Origin: Bacillota bacterium
Lineage (GTDB): Bacteria; Bacillota; Clostridia; Lachnospirales; Lachnospiraceae
Length of the DNA stretch: 64,000 nt
Direction: 5' to 3'
NCBI GenBank assembly: GCA_023436065.1
Contig: JAEZKU010000064.1
Span: 34,829 to 98,828, forward strand
A program made the position numbers and the translations under genes. A model generated the notes under the pieces. The model was not told the origin of the DNA. It saw only the letters and a program-made list of their open reading frames with translations, and ran no database searches. The number at the start of each line of letters is the position of its first letter. Within the stretch, counting starts at the first letter, position 1. Positions 1 through 8,997 of this stretch are shown in pieces.

Positions 1-1275
1 TACGCAGAACAGGCTGCGAAAAGAGTCATGAAGTCCAAACAGGCTTCCAATGTGAAGCTGATTGTGATGAACCCTCAGAACGGTGAGCTTTACGCAATGG
101 TGAATGTTCCGGAGTTCAATCTGAATGATCCCTATACACTCATTGAACCAATCGCAGCAATACAGGAAACACAGACGCTGACAGAGGAGAAGAAGAACGA
201 GCTTTTAAACGGAATGTGGCGAAATGCCTGCATCAGCGATACCTATGAACCCGGATCTGCTTTTAAGATCGTAACCGCAACAGCAGCTTTGGAGGAAAAG
301 GTAGTAAAGCTTTCAGATACTTTCTTCTGCCCGGGCTATAAAAAGGTCGAAGACAGACTGATCCGGTGTCATAAGGCAGGAGGGCACGGCAGCCAAGACT
401 TTATCGAAGGAATTAAAAACTCCTGTAATCCTGTATTTATGGAGATCGGAGCTAGGGTCGGGGTAGATAAGATGTATCATTACTTTGATCGCATGGGTCT
501 GTTTCATAAAACTGGTATTGATCTGCCGGGAGAAGCCAATTCCATTATGCATAAAAAAGAGAATATTAAGGCTGTGGAGCTTGCGACCATGTCCTTCGGC
601 CAATCCTTTCAGATTACACCCTTACAGATGCTTGTGGCAGCCAGTTCCGTAGTGAATGGAGGAAAGTTGGTCACTCCACATTTTGGTGTTCAGATCAGGA
701 GCTCCGATGGAACCAAAATCAGGGAATTGGAGTATCAGACTACGGATGGAGCAGTGTCAAAGGAAACCTCGGAGACCATGAAGGAGCTATTAGAGGCTGT
801 AGTGTCGGACGGTACAGGAAGACGTGCCTATCTGCCGGGCTTTCGAATTGGTGGGAAGACAGCAACCTCCGAAAAGCTTCCCAGAAGCAGCAATAAGTAT
901 ATTTCCTCCTTTGTCGGTTTTGCACCTGCCAATAATCCGAAGGTCATCGCAATCGTATTGATCGAAGATCCGGTCGGTATCTACTACGGCGGAACCATCG
1001 CGGCACCGGTGATAGCTGATGTGTTCAATAACATTCTCCCTTATCTTGGGGTGGAGGAGAGTTATTCTGAAGAAGAAATCAAAAAGTTTGATATCGGCAC
1101 CTTTGCCATGCCGGACTTAGTAGGGAAGACAAAGAAGGAAGTAAAGGAACTTTTAAAGATATATAAATTAGGTGAACTGTATCCTCTCGGAGAGGGCGAT
1201 GTCGTCAGGGAGCAATTTCCTCTTCCCGGTGAGACTGTGGAAAAGGGCAGCGATTTTATCCTGTATTATCATTAA
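1..1275 (+). CDS. spoVD: SpoVD/PBP2-type penicillin-binding transpeptidase with one PASTA domain (5' partial)
   Basis: Seen: the frame is open from the first base, so the N-terminus (membrane anchor and dimerisation domain) lies outside the window. The visible part holds the transpeptidase domain with the serine motif SAFK (Ser codon at 256), an SCN motif near 420-428, and a KTAT box near 856-867 in place of the classical KTG. A single PASTA domain makes up the last 60 or so residues. Known: class B PBPs cross-link peptidoglycan outside the membrane; SpoVD makes the spore cortex and FtsI/PBP2B the division septum. The following mraY-murD-ftsW order matches the spoVD position in Bacillus and clostridia. 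Inference: SpoVD is more likely than the division PBP, but the truncated N-terminus leaves this open. Confidence 0.85.
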   Translation, partial: YAEQAAKRVMKSKQASNVKLIVMNPQNGELYAMVNVPEFNLNDPYTLIEPIAAIQETQTLTEEKKNELLNGMWRNACISDTYEPGSAFKIVTATAALEEKVVKLSDTFFCPGYKKVEDRLIRCHKAGGHGSQDFIEGIKNSCNPVFMEIGARVGVDKMYHYFDRMGLFHKTGIDLPGEANSIMHKKENIKAVELATMSFGQSFQITPLQMLVAASSVVNGGKLVTPHFGVQIRSSDGTKIRELEYQTTDGAVSKETSETMKELLEAVVSDGTGRRAYLPGFRIGGKTATSEKLPRSSNKYISSFVGFAPANNPKVIAIVLIEDPVGIYYGGTIAAPVIADVFNNILPYLGVEESYSEEEIKKFDIGTFAMPDLVGKTKKEVKELLKIYKLGELYPLGEGDVVREQFPLPGETVEKGSDFILYYH

Positions 1276-1315
1276 GTAATTACTCCTAGTTTCGAAAATA
1301 GGACCCTCGAAAATA

Positions 1316-1344
1316 TTGTCTTTTTCAAAGTAATAAAGTATAAT
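1316..1344 (+). promoter_or_regulatory. Candidate SigA promoter for mraY-murD
   Basis: Seen: TTGTCT (1316-1321), a 17-base spacer, and TATAAT (1339-1344) in the 189-base gap before mraY. The -10 is perfect and the spacing ideal, so mraY and the genes after it need not depend only on read-through from spoVD. Confidence 0.5.
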
Positions 1345-1464
1345 GGCTAAGGCAATATCAAGGGTAATCATGAAATGTGAGATATACATAGGAATGTTGC
1401 CAATAAACGGCAGTCGGGATGAGACCTGCGAAATACAAATTCCCGACAAGGAATGGAGGATACT

Positions 1465-2433
1465 ATGAATTTTTCTGAGATTAAAGTAATATTACCGGTC
1501 ATCATATCCTTTGGTGTCTGCGTAATTCTTTGTCCGCTTTTAATACCTTTCTTGAAAAGGTTGAAATTCGGGCAGTATATACGTGAGGAGGGGCCTGCAT
1601 CACATCAGAAAAAGTCAGGAACTCCGACTATGGGCGGTATTGTAATCGTACTCAGCATTGCGATTACTTCCCTGTTTTTTATCAAGGATAATAAGGAGAT
1701 TGTTCCTGTCCTGTTTGCTACGATAGGGTTTGGTATCATAGGCTTTATGGACGACTATATCAAGGTGGTTATGAAACGCTCCATGGGTCTGCGTGCCTGG
1801 CAAAAACTCCTGGGACAGATCCTGGTCACCGCAATCCTCGGCTATTATCTGATTAACTTCACAGATGCCGGCACCACCATGCTGATCCCCTTTTCCGGTG
1901 GAAAGTATGCGGACCTAAATTATCTGTTTGTACCGTTCTTCTTCATTGTTGTTCTTGGAACCGTGAACGGTTCCAACTTTACGGACGGTCTGGATGGTCT
2001 GGAATCAAGCGTTACTGTATTAATCGCCACCTTCTTCACAGTGGTAGCGATTGGAGTACAGAGCAATATTTCTCCAATCACCGGTGCGGTTGCAGGAAGC
2101 CTGATGGCTTTCCTGGTCTATAATGTATATCCTGCAAAGGTCTTTATGGGAGACACAGGCTCACTTGCTTTGGGAGGCTTTGTAGCAGCGACAGCGTTCA
2201 TGCTTCAGCTGCCTTTGTTCATACTTTTGGTTGCAATCGTTTATTTTGTGGAAATTATTTCGGTTATGCTTCAGGTAAGTTATTTTAAGCTGACCGGTGG
2301 AAAACGTATCTTTAAGATGGCTCCCATCCATCATCATTTTGAATTGATGGGTTGGTCAGAGACCAGAGTGGTAGCGGTATTTTCTATCATGACGGCAATT
2401 CTATGTCTGGTCGCTTTGATGGGAATGAAGTAA
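1465..2433 (+). CDS. mraY: Phospho-N-acetylmuramoyl-pentapeptide transferase (MraY)
   Basis: Transfers phospho-MurNAc-pentapeptide from UDP to undecaprenyl phosphate at the inner face of the membrane, forming lipid I. Seen: 322 residues, the usual family length, about ten hydrophobic segments, and the family signatures GTPTMGG, DDYIK, NFTDGLDGL, MGDTGS and APIHHHFE. An ATG exists at 1453, but GGAGG at 1455-1459 sits 5 bases before the ATG at 1465, so the latter is taken as the start. It follows spoVD and precedes murD in the same direction, the standard wall-cluster order. Confidence 0.95.
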   Translation: MNFSEIKVILPVIISFGVCVILCPLLIPFLKRLKFGQYIREEGPASHQKKSGTPTMGGIVIVLSIAITSLFFIKDNKEIVPVLFATIGFGIIGFMDDYIKVVMKRSMGLRAWQKLLGQILVTAILGYYLINFTDAGTTMLIPFSGGKYADLNYLFVPFFFIVVLGTVNGSNFTDGLDGLESSVTVLIATFFTVVAIGVQSNISPITGAVAGSLMAFLVYNVYPAKVFMGDTGSLALGGFVAATAFMLQLPLFILLVAIVYFVEIISVMLQVSYFKLTGGKRIFKMAPIHHHFELMGWSETRVVAVFSIMTAILCLVALMGMK

Positions 2434-2491
2434 TAACGTATAAACTGATGATAGAATATGGGTGCCGGTGATGGGGCAAAAAGGAGCAACT

Positions 2492-3856
2492 ATGCAGCTG
2501 AAGGGTAAAAAAGTATTGGTATTTGGAGCAGGTAAGAGTGGAGTCGCTGCCGTAAAGCTATTACAAAAGCAGGAAGTGGATATTCTTCTGTACGATTCCA
2601 ATCCCAATCTGACCAAGAAGGACTTTCAGGATAAATTTGATATAGAACGTAACTTTACTCTGATTACGGGAGAACTGAAACAGAGTGTGATTGATGGTAT
2701 CGATCTGCTGGTCATCAGTCCCGGAGTAGCACTGGATCATCCGGATGTCGAAAGTATCACTACGAAGGGTATCCCGGTCTGGGGTGAAATCGAGCTCGCA
2801 TACCGCATCGCGAAGGGTAAAATCATCGGTATCACGGGAACCAACGGTAAGACAACTACGACAACCCTGGTTGGAGAGATTATGAATACATTCTTTGATG
2901 AGGTTTATGTTGTGGGGAATATCGGTAATCCCTATACAGATGTTGCATCAGAGACCACCGAAAAAGCAGTCTCAGTCATTGAGCTCAGCAGCTTTCAGTT
3001 GGAAACAATCCACGAATTCAAGCCGGATGTCAGTGCAATATTAAATATCACACCGGACCATTTGAACCGTCACCATACGATGGAGAACTACATTGCTGCA
3101 AAAGAAAATGTGGCACGAAATCAGACGGAACATGAGGTTTGCGTCTTGAATTATGAGGATGAAATCCTTAGGGAGATGGGAAAACGCTTAAAGACGAAGG
3201 TGCTTTTTTACAGCAGTACCACCAGGCTTTCGGACGGTTTATATCTGGAGGGAGAAGAGATCTGGTATTGCAGTAACGGTAATCGTGAGCTGGTCTGCAA
3301 CATCAATGAATTGAAGATCTTTGGAAAGCATAATTACGAAAATGTCATGGCAGCGACAGGAATGGCTCTTTCCATAGGGGTTCCAATGGAACGGATCCAT
3401 ACCGCACTGGTTAACTTTAAAGCCGTGGAACATCGGATCGAGTTCGTGGAGACGATCAACGGTGTTACTTACTATAATGATTCGAAGGGCACCAATCCCG
3501 ATGCCTCCATTAAGGCCATTCAGGCTATGAGGACACCCACCATCATCATCGGTGGCGGGTATGATAAAAAAGTACCCTTTGATGAGTGGATTGAAGCCTT
3601 TGGAAATAAGGTCAAATATCTTGTTCTGCTTGGCCAGACCAGGGATCAGATTGCTGAGACAGCGAAGCGTCATGGTTTTCATGACATTGTTTTGGTAGAG
3701 GACTTAAAGGAAGCCGTTAAGGTATCTGCAGAAAAAGCAGTACCCGGGGACTCCGTACTGTTATCACCCGCCTGCGCAAGCTGGGGTATGTTCGAGAATT
3801 ATGAGCAGCGGGGAAGGCTGTTTAAGGAGTATGTCAGAGAATTAATCCGGGATTAA
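2492..3856 (+). CDS. murD: UDP-N-acetylmuramoylalanine--D-glutamate ligase (MurD)
   Basis: Adds D-glutamate to UDP-MurNAc-L-alanine in the cytoplasm, using ATP. Seen: 454 residues; N-terminal nucleotide-binding motif GAGKSGVAA; Mur-ligase P-loop GTNGKTT; DHLNRH; YIAAKEN with the lysine expected to be carbamylated; YNDSKGTNPDA; and the C-terminal LSPACASWGMF typical of MurD. A GTG at 2462 is possible, but AAGGAG five bases before the ATG at 2492 decides the start. Spacing to mraY is small, consistent with one transcript. Confidence 0.95.
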   Translation: MQLKGKKVLVFGAGKSGVAAVKLLQKQEVDILLYDSNPNLTKKDFQDKFDIERNFTLITGELKQSVIDGIDLLVISPGVALDHPDVESITTKGIPVWGEIELAYRIAKGKIIGITGTNGKTTTTTLVGEIMNTFFDEVYVVGNIGNPYTDVASETTEKAVSVIELSSFQLETIHEFKPDVSAILNITPDHLNRHHTMENYIAAKENVARNQTEHEVCVLNYEDEILREMGKRLKTKVLFYSSTTRLSDGLYLEGEEIWYCSNGNRELVCNINELKIFGKHNYENVMAATGMALSIGVPMERIHTALVNFKAVEHRIEFVETINGVTYYNDSKGTNPDASIKAIQAMRTPTIIIGGGYDKKVPFDEWIEAFGNKVKYLVLLGQTRDQIAETAKRHGFHDIVLVEDLKEAVKVSAEKAVPGDSVLLSPACASWGMFENYEQRGRLFKEYVRELIRD

Positions 3857-3953
3857 CACCTTTTTTATCAGGGATTATTGAAATCGGCAATAAGAACATA
3901 GGACATAAATTGGGTATGATTTTAGATTGAACATTTGGATTAGGAGAGGTTGT

Positions 3954-5093
3954 ATGGCAAGAACGGTAAGAGAAGAAAACAAACGAAGATTGCACAGCTA
4001 CTATGACTATAGCTTATTATTCCTGATCCTGTTTCTGGTATGCTTTGGACTGGTTATGATCTACAGCACCAGTTCCTATAATGCACAGAGAATTAACGGC
4101 AATGCGACTTTCTATCTGGAGAAACAGGCTTTGTTCGCCGGTGCAGGTATCCTGATCATGCTATTTGTCTCTAAGATAGATTACCGGATTTATATCACGA
4201 AGTTTCCCGTCATCAGGATGAAACCCGTGACTATTTTGTACCTCATGTGTATTTTATTACAGACGCTGGTACTGATCATCGGTCCGGAGGTCAACGGTTC
4301 CAAGAGATGGATCGAGACGCCATTGGGACGTTTTCAACCCTCCGAGCTTACCAAGATTGCAATCATTCTGTTTACCGCCTACATAGTGAATACCGCTCCG
4401 AAGAAGTTGGATAAATTCAGAGGCTTTCTCCGGGTGGTTTTATTCATCGCTCCTCTTTTAGGGCTTATCATCATCGAAAATTTTTCCACAGCTTTGATCT
4501 GCGGTATTATCATGGTTGCAATCTGTTTTGTTGCCTCCAGAAAGAAGCTGTATTTTATTATATCAGGCTTATTATTCGGGGCTTTGGGATCCATATTCAT
4601 ATTCTTTGTATCCTATCGCTCGGAACGTATCAAGGTATGGCTCAATGTTGAGACAGAACCGAAGGGCTATCAAATCCTTCAGGGTTTATATGCCATCGCG
4701 TCCGGAGGGATCTTCGGAAAAGGACTCGGGGAAAGCATGCAAAAGCTGGGCTTCATCCCGGAGTCGCACAATGACATGATTTTCTCGGTGATCTGCGAGG
4801 AGCTGGGCTTATTTGGTGCATTTGCCCTGATCCTGCTTTTCATATTACTGATTTGGCGTATTTTTATCATTGCCATCAATGCAACCGATTTATTCGGCGG
4901 CTTGATAGCGACAGGTGTACTTGCCCATATTGCTGCACAGGTACTGATCAATATTGCGGTAGTAACCAATACGATTCCTTCCACCGGTATCCCGTTACCC
5001 TTTATCAGTTACGGAGGCAGCTCCGTTATGGTAATTCTGTTCGAGATGGGTATCGTCCTGAGCGTCTCCAATCAGATCAAGGGAGAAAAGTAA
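3954..5093 (+). CDS. ftsW: SEDS-family peptidoglycan glycosyltransferase (FtsW/SpoVE/RodA)
   Basis: Polymerises lipid II into glycan strands together with a partner class B PBP. Seen: 379 residues; about ten membrane segments; SEDS motifs NGSKRWI, FQPSELTK and PESHNDMIFSVICEELG; and a C-terminal PFISYGGSS loop. The start is the ATG at 3954 behind GGAGAGG; an upstream TTG (3927) lacks a ribosome site. The position right after murD is that of spoVE in Bacillus and ftsW in many clostridia. Sequence alone does not decide between a septal and a cortex role. The upstream SpoVD-type PBP is a natural partner. Confidence 0.9.
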   Translation: MARTVREENKRRLHSYYDYSLLFLILFLVCFGLVMIYSTSSYNAQRINGNATFYLEKQALFAGAGILIMLFVSKIDYRIYITKFPVIRMKPVTILYLMCILLQTLVLIIGPEVNGSKRWIETPLGRFQPSELTKIAIILFTAYIVNTAPKKLDKFRGFLRVVLFIAPLLGLIIIENFSTALICGIIMVAICFVASRKKLYFIISGLLFGALGSIFIFFVSYRSERIKVWLNVETEPKGYQILQGLYAIASGGIFGKGLGESMQKLGFIPESHNDMIFSVICEELGLFGAFALILLFILLIWRIFIIAINATDLFGGLIATGVLAHIAAQVLINIAVVTNTIPSTGIPLPFISYGGSSVMVILFEMGIVLSVSNQIKGEK

Positions 5094-5181
5094 AGAAAAG
5101 CATCTTTACTTCAGTAAAGAAAAGCATCTTTACTTCAGTAAAGAAAAACATTTTTACTTCAGAAAAACCATCTTTACTTTT
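5091..5181 (+). repeat. 24-bp tandem repeat, 3.8 copies, starting at the ftsW stop codon
   Basis: Seen: copies at 5091-5114, 5115-5138 (identical), 5139-5162 (two base changes) and a decayed partial copy to about 5181. The first three bases of copy 1 are the ftsW stop codon. Neighbouring copies pair across their junction: TCTTTAC, loop TTCA, GTAAAGA at 5103-5120 and again at 5127-5144. The RNA could therefore form a row of small tetraloop hairpins. Function unknown; could be a transcript-end stabiliser or simple slippage expansion. Confidence 0.85.
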
Positions 5182-5183
5182 GG

Positions 5184-5208
5184 GAAGAATTTCATTTTGA
5201 AATTCTTC
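5184..5208. repeat. Perfect 11-bp inverted repeat with 3-base loop
   Basis: Seen: GAAGAATTTCA, loop TTT, then its exact reverse complement ending at 5208. It follows the tandem array and lies 90 bases before murA. No T-run follows, so it is not a classical intrinsic terminator. It could be an operator or an mRNA-processing hairpin. Confidence 0.6.
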
Positions 5209-5297
5209 ATGATTTGTACGAATATATGGAGAAATTCACATAGACGAGGTAGGAATCATATAGTGTAGTATATTTTCTACATTGTCTGAGGTGTATC

Positions 5298-6578
5298 ATG
5301 TCGAGTATTGAGGTCATCGGCGCCCTGCAGCTAAAGGGTGAACTAAGTATACAAGGGTCAAAAAACGCGGCGTTACCTGTTATCGCCGCCGCGATTTTGA
5401 ATAAAGGGATTACCGTACTAAGGAATTGTCCCAAAATACTTGATGTATTCCATATGGTTAAAATACTTCAGGAACTGGGCTGTATTACTTCCTGGGATGG
5501 TAATACGCTCACTGTGGATAGCAGTCCTGCACTGTCTACCTCCGTATCGGAGGAATCTGTGACAAAGATGCGCAGTTCAATACTCTTTCTGGGAGCGCTG
5601 CTCGGAAGGCATCATGAGGTTACAATCGCATATCCCGGGGGATGCTCCATCGGGAAGAGACCCATAGATTACCACCTGAAGGCAATTAGAAAGATGAATG
5701 TTACGCAGCAATTTATCGGAGAAAATGATAAGTTTATTCATTGTTCTGCCGATAAAATTATTGGAACAGATATATTTCTTGAGTTTCCAAGTGTCGGGGC
5801 GACTCAGAATATTATTTTGACGGCCGTGTTGTCGGAAGGGACGACCAGAATATATAATGCAGCCAGGGAGCCTGAGGTTTCCGAGGTCTGCAATTATCTG
5901 AACGCAGCCGGTGCCCGTATCTGCGGAAAAGGCACAGCCTTTATCGAAATTGAGGGCGTCAAGCAGTTGCATGATGTTGAGTTTACCCTTTCCTCAGACA
6001 GAATTGTAGCTGGAACATATATGGCTGCACTTGCAGCAGCCAGGGGCAGTGTTACGTTGACCAATGCACCAACAGGTCATTTGGATTCGACGATCCGGAT
6101 TTTGAAAAGGTGCGGATGTACGATTGAGACCATCGGAAACACGGTGAAGATCAGTAGCAGACACAGACCGGAGCCTGTTGAAGTATTGAAGACACAGCCA
6201 TATCCGGGGTTTCCGACCGACATGCAGTCCCAGCTCATGTCCGTCCTATGTCTCGCAGACGGAGAAAGTTGTATTTGCGAAGAAATCTTTGAATCTCGTT
6301 TTCAAAATGTGAACGATCTGCAGAAGATGGGTGCTGTCATCAACCTGGAGGAAAAGACAAACAAGGCAACCATCACAGGAGTTGAAAAACTCCACGGGGC
6401 CGTTACTCAGGCGTATGATCTCAGGGGCGGTGCCGCTTTGGTGATAGCAGGGCTTGCCGCTGAAGGAAGAACAATTATCAGAAATGCTACCTTCATAGAA
6501 CGCGGTTATGAGGATATCTGCAGAGACTTATCGACACTTGGTGCAAAGATCAGGTATTGCAGCGAAAATGCGATATGA
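5298..6578 (+). CDS. murA: UDP-N-acetylglucosamine 1-carboxyvinyltransferase (MurA)
   Basis: Catalyses the first committed step of peptidoglycan synthesis: enolpyruvyl transfer from PEP to UDP-GlcNAc in the cytoplasm. Seen: 426 residues, full family length; N-terminal GSKNAALPV; catalytic-loop cysteine Cys116 in GGCSIGKRP, the residue attacked by fosfomycin; PTDMQ and the C-terminal DLRGGAALV. Firmicutes often carry two paralogues, so this may be MurA1 or MurA2. The start is the ATG at 5298 behind GAGGTG. Its C-terminal codons run up to the ftsQ ribosome site, so the two are likely co-transcribed. Confidence 0.93.
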   Translation: MSSIEVIGALQLKGELSIQGSKNAALPVIAAAILNKGITVLRNCPKILDVFHMVKILQELGCITSWDGNTLTVDSSPALSTSVSEESVTKMRSSILFLGALLGRHHEVTIAYPGGCSIGKRPIDYHLKAIRKMNVTQQFIGENDKFIHCSADKIIGTDIFLEFPSVGATQNIILTAVLSEGTTRIYNAAREPEVSEVCNYLNAAGARICGKGTAFIEIEGVKQLHDVEFTLSSDRIVAGTYMAALAAARGSVTLTNAPTGHLDSTIRILKRCGCTIETIGNTVKISSRHRPEPVEVLKTQPYPGFPTDMQSQLMSVLCLADGESCICEEIFESRFQNVNDLQKMGAVINLEEKTNKATITGVEKLHGAVTQAYDLRGGAALVIAGLAAEGRTIIRNATFIERGYEDICRDLSTLGAKIRYCSENAI

Positions 6579-6603
6579 AAGAATACTTCACAGGAGTGAA
6601 AGG

Positions 6604-7359
6604 ATGAACAGAGTCAGAAAAAGAATCTCGGATAATGTGTTGGTAAGGTTGTGCAAAAAACTGTTTCTGCTACTGCTTATCATTGGTATTCCGGTTGTGA
6701 TATTATTAAGCACCTTCCATATTAAGAAGCTTGATGTTGTTGGCGTGAATCGCTATACACCGGAACAGATATCAGGACAACTGATGAAGACACCACTGGA
6801 TCATAACTCGCTTTACCTTTTTCTGAAGTACCGGTATGTTACCAAAGTCAATCTTCCCTTTGTAGAAAAAGTGGATGTGGTAATGAACGATACTCATTCG
6901 GTCACAGCGTATGTATATGAAAAGATGATAGCCGGTTGTATTGAATTTATGGGGGCGTACATGTACTTTGATAAGGATGGTATCATTGTAGAGTCTTCCA
7001 CAGAGCGGCTTTCGGATGTGCCAATTATCAAAGGGTTAAAATACGATAGAATTATCTTAAGTGAGAAACTCAAGGTACAGAAGGATGAATTATTTGATGT
7101 AATCATCAATATGACGCAATTAATCGGAAAATACAAAGTAGATGTGGATGTCGTCTCTTTCTCCGACAACTACGAGGTGACACTGGAATGCGGTAATGTC
7201 ACAGTACTGCTTGGTAAGAAAAGTACATATGATGAAGCTCTTTCTGCGCTTCATAATATTTTGGCTGAGGTTGGAGATAGAAAAATCACAATAAATATGA
7301 GAAATTATGTAAAAGGAACCGAAATAATTATTGGAAAATCAAAAAAACTGACAGAATAG
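6604..7359 (+). CDS. ftsQ: Cell-division protein FtsQ/DivIB
   Basis: Bitopic divisome protein that bridges early and late division proteins outside the membrane. Seen: 251 residues; a short basic cytoplasmic tail; one hydrophobic segment (about residues 16-38); then a POTRA-type domain opening with FHIKKLDVVGVNRYT. Sequence outside the POTRA region is poorly conserved in this family. The start is the ATG at 6604, seven bases after GGAG. Earlier in-frame ATGs overlap the murA end without a good ribosome site. Confidence 0.85.
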   Translation: MNRVRKRISDNVLVRLCKKLFLLLLIIGIPVVILLSTFHIKKLDVVGVNRYTPEQISGQLMKTPLDHNSLYLFLKYRYVTKVNLPFVEKVDVVMNDTHSVTAYVYEKMIAGCIEFMGAYMYFDKDGIIVESSTERLSDVPIIKGLKYDRIILSEKLKVQKDELFDVIINMTQLIGKYKVDVDVVSFSDNYEVTLECGNVTVLLGKKSTYDEALSALHNILAEVGDRKITINMRNYVKGTEIIIGKSKKLTE

Positions 7360-7402
7360 ATAAAAAAGTCTTAAATAAATTACAATTTTTTTAAAATTAT
7401 GC

Positions 7403-7431
7403 TTGATTATTTAGGAATTTAAAGATATCAT
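7403..7431 (+). promoter_or_regulatory. Possible promoter in the ftsZ leader
   Basis: Seen: TTGATT (7403-7408), 17 bases, TATCAT (7426-7431) in the 248-base gap before ftsZ. Just downstream, TGGGATA (7446-7452) can pair with TATCCCA (7479-7485). The leader of about 175 bases is long. Match to consensus is only moderate. Confidence 0.3.
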
Positions 7432-7607
7432 ATAAGGTAGAATTGTGGGATACCAGAGATAGTGTGTTGCAGAGATTATATCCCATTATCATGTGGTTTT
7501 GGAAGATAATTGGAATAATAGATAGGGTGAATTATTTTAGGATTCATCGGAGGTATTTGAGGGATTGAATTAGGTTTTGAAAGAATACGATGAAGGAGGA
7601 ATTGACC

Positions 7608-8855
7608 TTGCTTGAGATAAGAACAAATGAGGCGGATACTACTGCAAAAATACTTGTAATCGGGGTAGGAGGAGCAGGTAATAACGCCGTTAATCGAATG
7701 ATAGAAGAGAATATCCTTGGGGTTGAATTTGTTTGTGTAAATACGGACAAGCAGCACCTAAAGAATTGTAAAGCTCCGCAGTGTATTCAGATCGGTGAAA
7801 AGCTGACCAAGGGACTCGGGGCAGGAGCACAGCCTGAAATCGGACAGAAGGCTGCTGAGGAAAGCAGAGAACAGCTTGCAGAGCTTATTAAGGGTGCAGA
7901 CATGGTATTCGTAACCTGCGGTATGGGCGGCGGAACAGGAACCGGTGCTGCTCCGGTAGTTGCTCAGATCGCAAAGGATATGGGAATTTTAACGGTTGGT
8001 ATTGTCACAAAGCCTTTTAAGTTCGAAGCAAAGACCCGAATGACCAATGCTATTTCAGGCATTGATCGCTTGAAAGAGCATGTTGATACCTTGATTGTGA
8101 TTCCAAATGATAAGCTGTTGGAAATTGTTGATCGCAGAACTACGATGCCCGATGCACTTCGAAAAGCGGATGAAGTATTACAGCAGGGTGTACAGGGAAT
8201 TACCGATTTGATCAATGTTCCCGGATTAATCAATCTTGACTTCGCCGATGTTCAGACAGTAATGAAGGACAAGGGTGTTGCACATATCGGTATCGGTATG
8301 GGAACCGGAGATGATAAATGTATTGATGCTGTGAAGCAGGCGATTACCAGTCCCTTACTCGAGACTACGATTCAGGGCGCTTCTCATGTGATTATCAATA
8401 TATCCGGTGATATCAGCCTGATCGAGGCGAACGATGCGGCAACCCTGGTACAGGAGCTTGCCGGTGATTCGGCAAACATCATCTTTGGTGCTATGTTTGA
8501 TGATGTAAATCCTGATACGGCTACGATTACAGTTATTGCGACAGGTCTTGACGGCAAGTCCAGAGAGATGGTAAAGACTCCTGATTTCCTAAGACGTCCC
8601 TCACATACAGGAGGTATGACCGCAGCGCCGGCAAAGCCTGAGTTTAGTATGAACAGAACCTATGCTTCTACAGGCAATACCTATGCGAATAATAATCCGG
8701 CTGCCGCACAGGTACATTCTTCCCAGGCAAGCTATCAGACTGATCCTAACAGAAGACCTGTCAGTCAGCCTGCGAAAGCACCTGCCAATACCAATACTGA
8801 TCCAAGCGGTATCAAGATACCGGAGTTCTTACAGAAGAACCGCCACAATAAATAG
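7608..8855 (+). CDS. ftsZ: Cell-division GTPase FtsZ (TTG start)
   Basis: Tubulin-like GTPase that forms the division ring and sets the septum site, including the polar septum of sporulation. Seen: 415 residues; GVGGAGNNAVNRM near the N-terminus; the tubulin signature GGGTGTG at residues 107-113; a disordered Ala/Asn/Pro-rich linker from about residue 335; and the C-terminal tail GIKIPEFLQKN that binds partner proteins. Start choice: AAGGAGG (7593-7599) lies 8 bases before TTG at 7608, giving the family-typical beginning MLEIRTNEA. The ATG at 7590 would precede that ribosome site. ftsA is not adjacent. Confidence 0.95.
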   Translation: MLEIRTNEADTTAKILVIGVGGAGNNAVNRMIEENILGVEFVCVNTDKQHLKNCKAPQCIQIGEKLTKGLGAGAQPEIGQKAAEESREQLAELIKGADMVFVTCGMGGGTGTGAAPVVAQIAKDMGILTVGIVTKPFKFEAKTRMTNAISGIDRLKEHVDTLIVIPNDKLLEIVDRRTTMPDALRKADEVLQQGVQGITDLINVPGLINLDFADVQTVMKDKGVAHIGIGMGTGDDKCIDAVKQAITSPLLETTIQGASHVIINISGDISLIEANDAATLVQELAGDSANIIFGAMFDDVNPDTATITVIATGLDGKSREMVKTPDFLRRPSHTGGMTAAPAKPEFSMNRTYASTGNTYANNNPAAAQVHSSQASYQTDPNRRPVSQPAKAPANTNTDPSGIKIPEFLQKNRHNK

Positions 8856-8882
8856 AAAAAGCATTTTACATAAGGGATTAAG

Positions 8883-8925
8883 GCTGTCAGTTTATTTCAT
8901 AAGAGATAAACTGACAGCTTTTTTT
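8883..8925 (+). terminator. Intrinsic terminator after ftsZ
   Basis: Seen: a perfect 13-bp stem (GCTGTCAGTTTAT and its complement) with a 10-base loop, followed by seven T. It separates the division cluster from spoIIGA. Confidence 0.92.
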
Positions 8926-8997
8926 GCCTTTTTCGGTTGACAATAGGCTTCAAATGTAAATATATGTAAATGAAAACAAGGATTTTCAGCCTAAGAA

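Noticed and set aside
5091..5181. CRISPR array
   Set aside because: Copies are directly adjacent without unique spacers and no cas genes are present; a plain tandem repeat.
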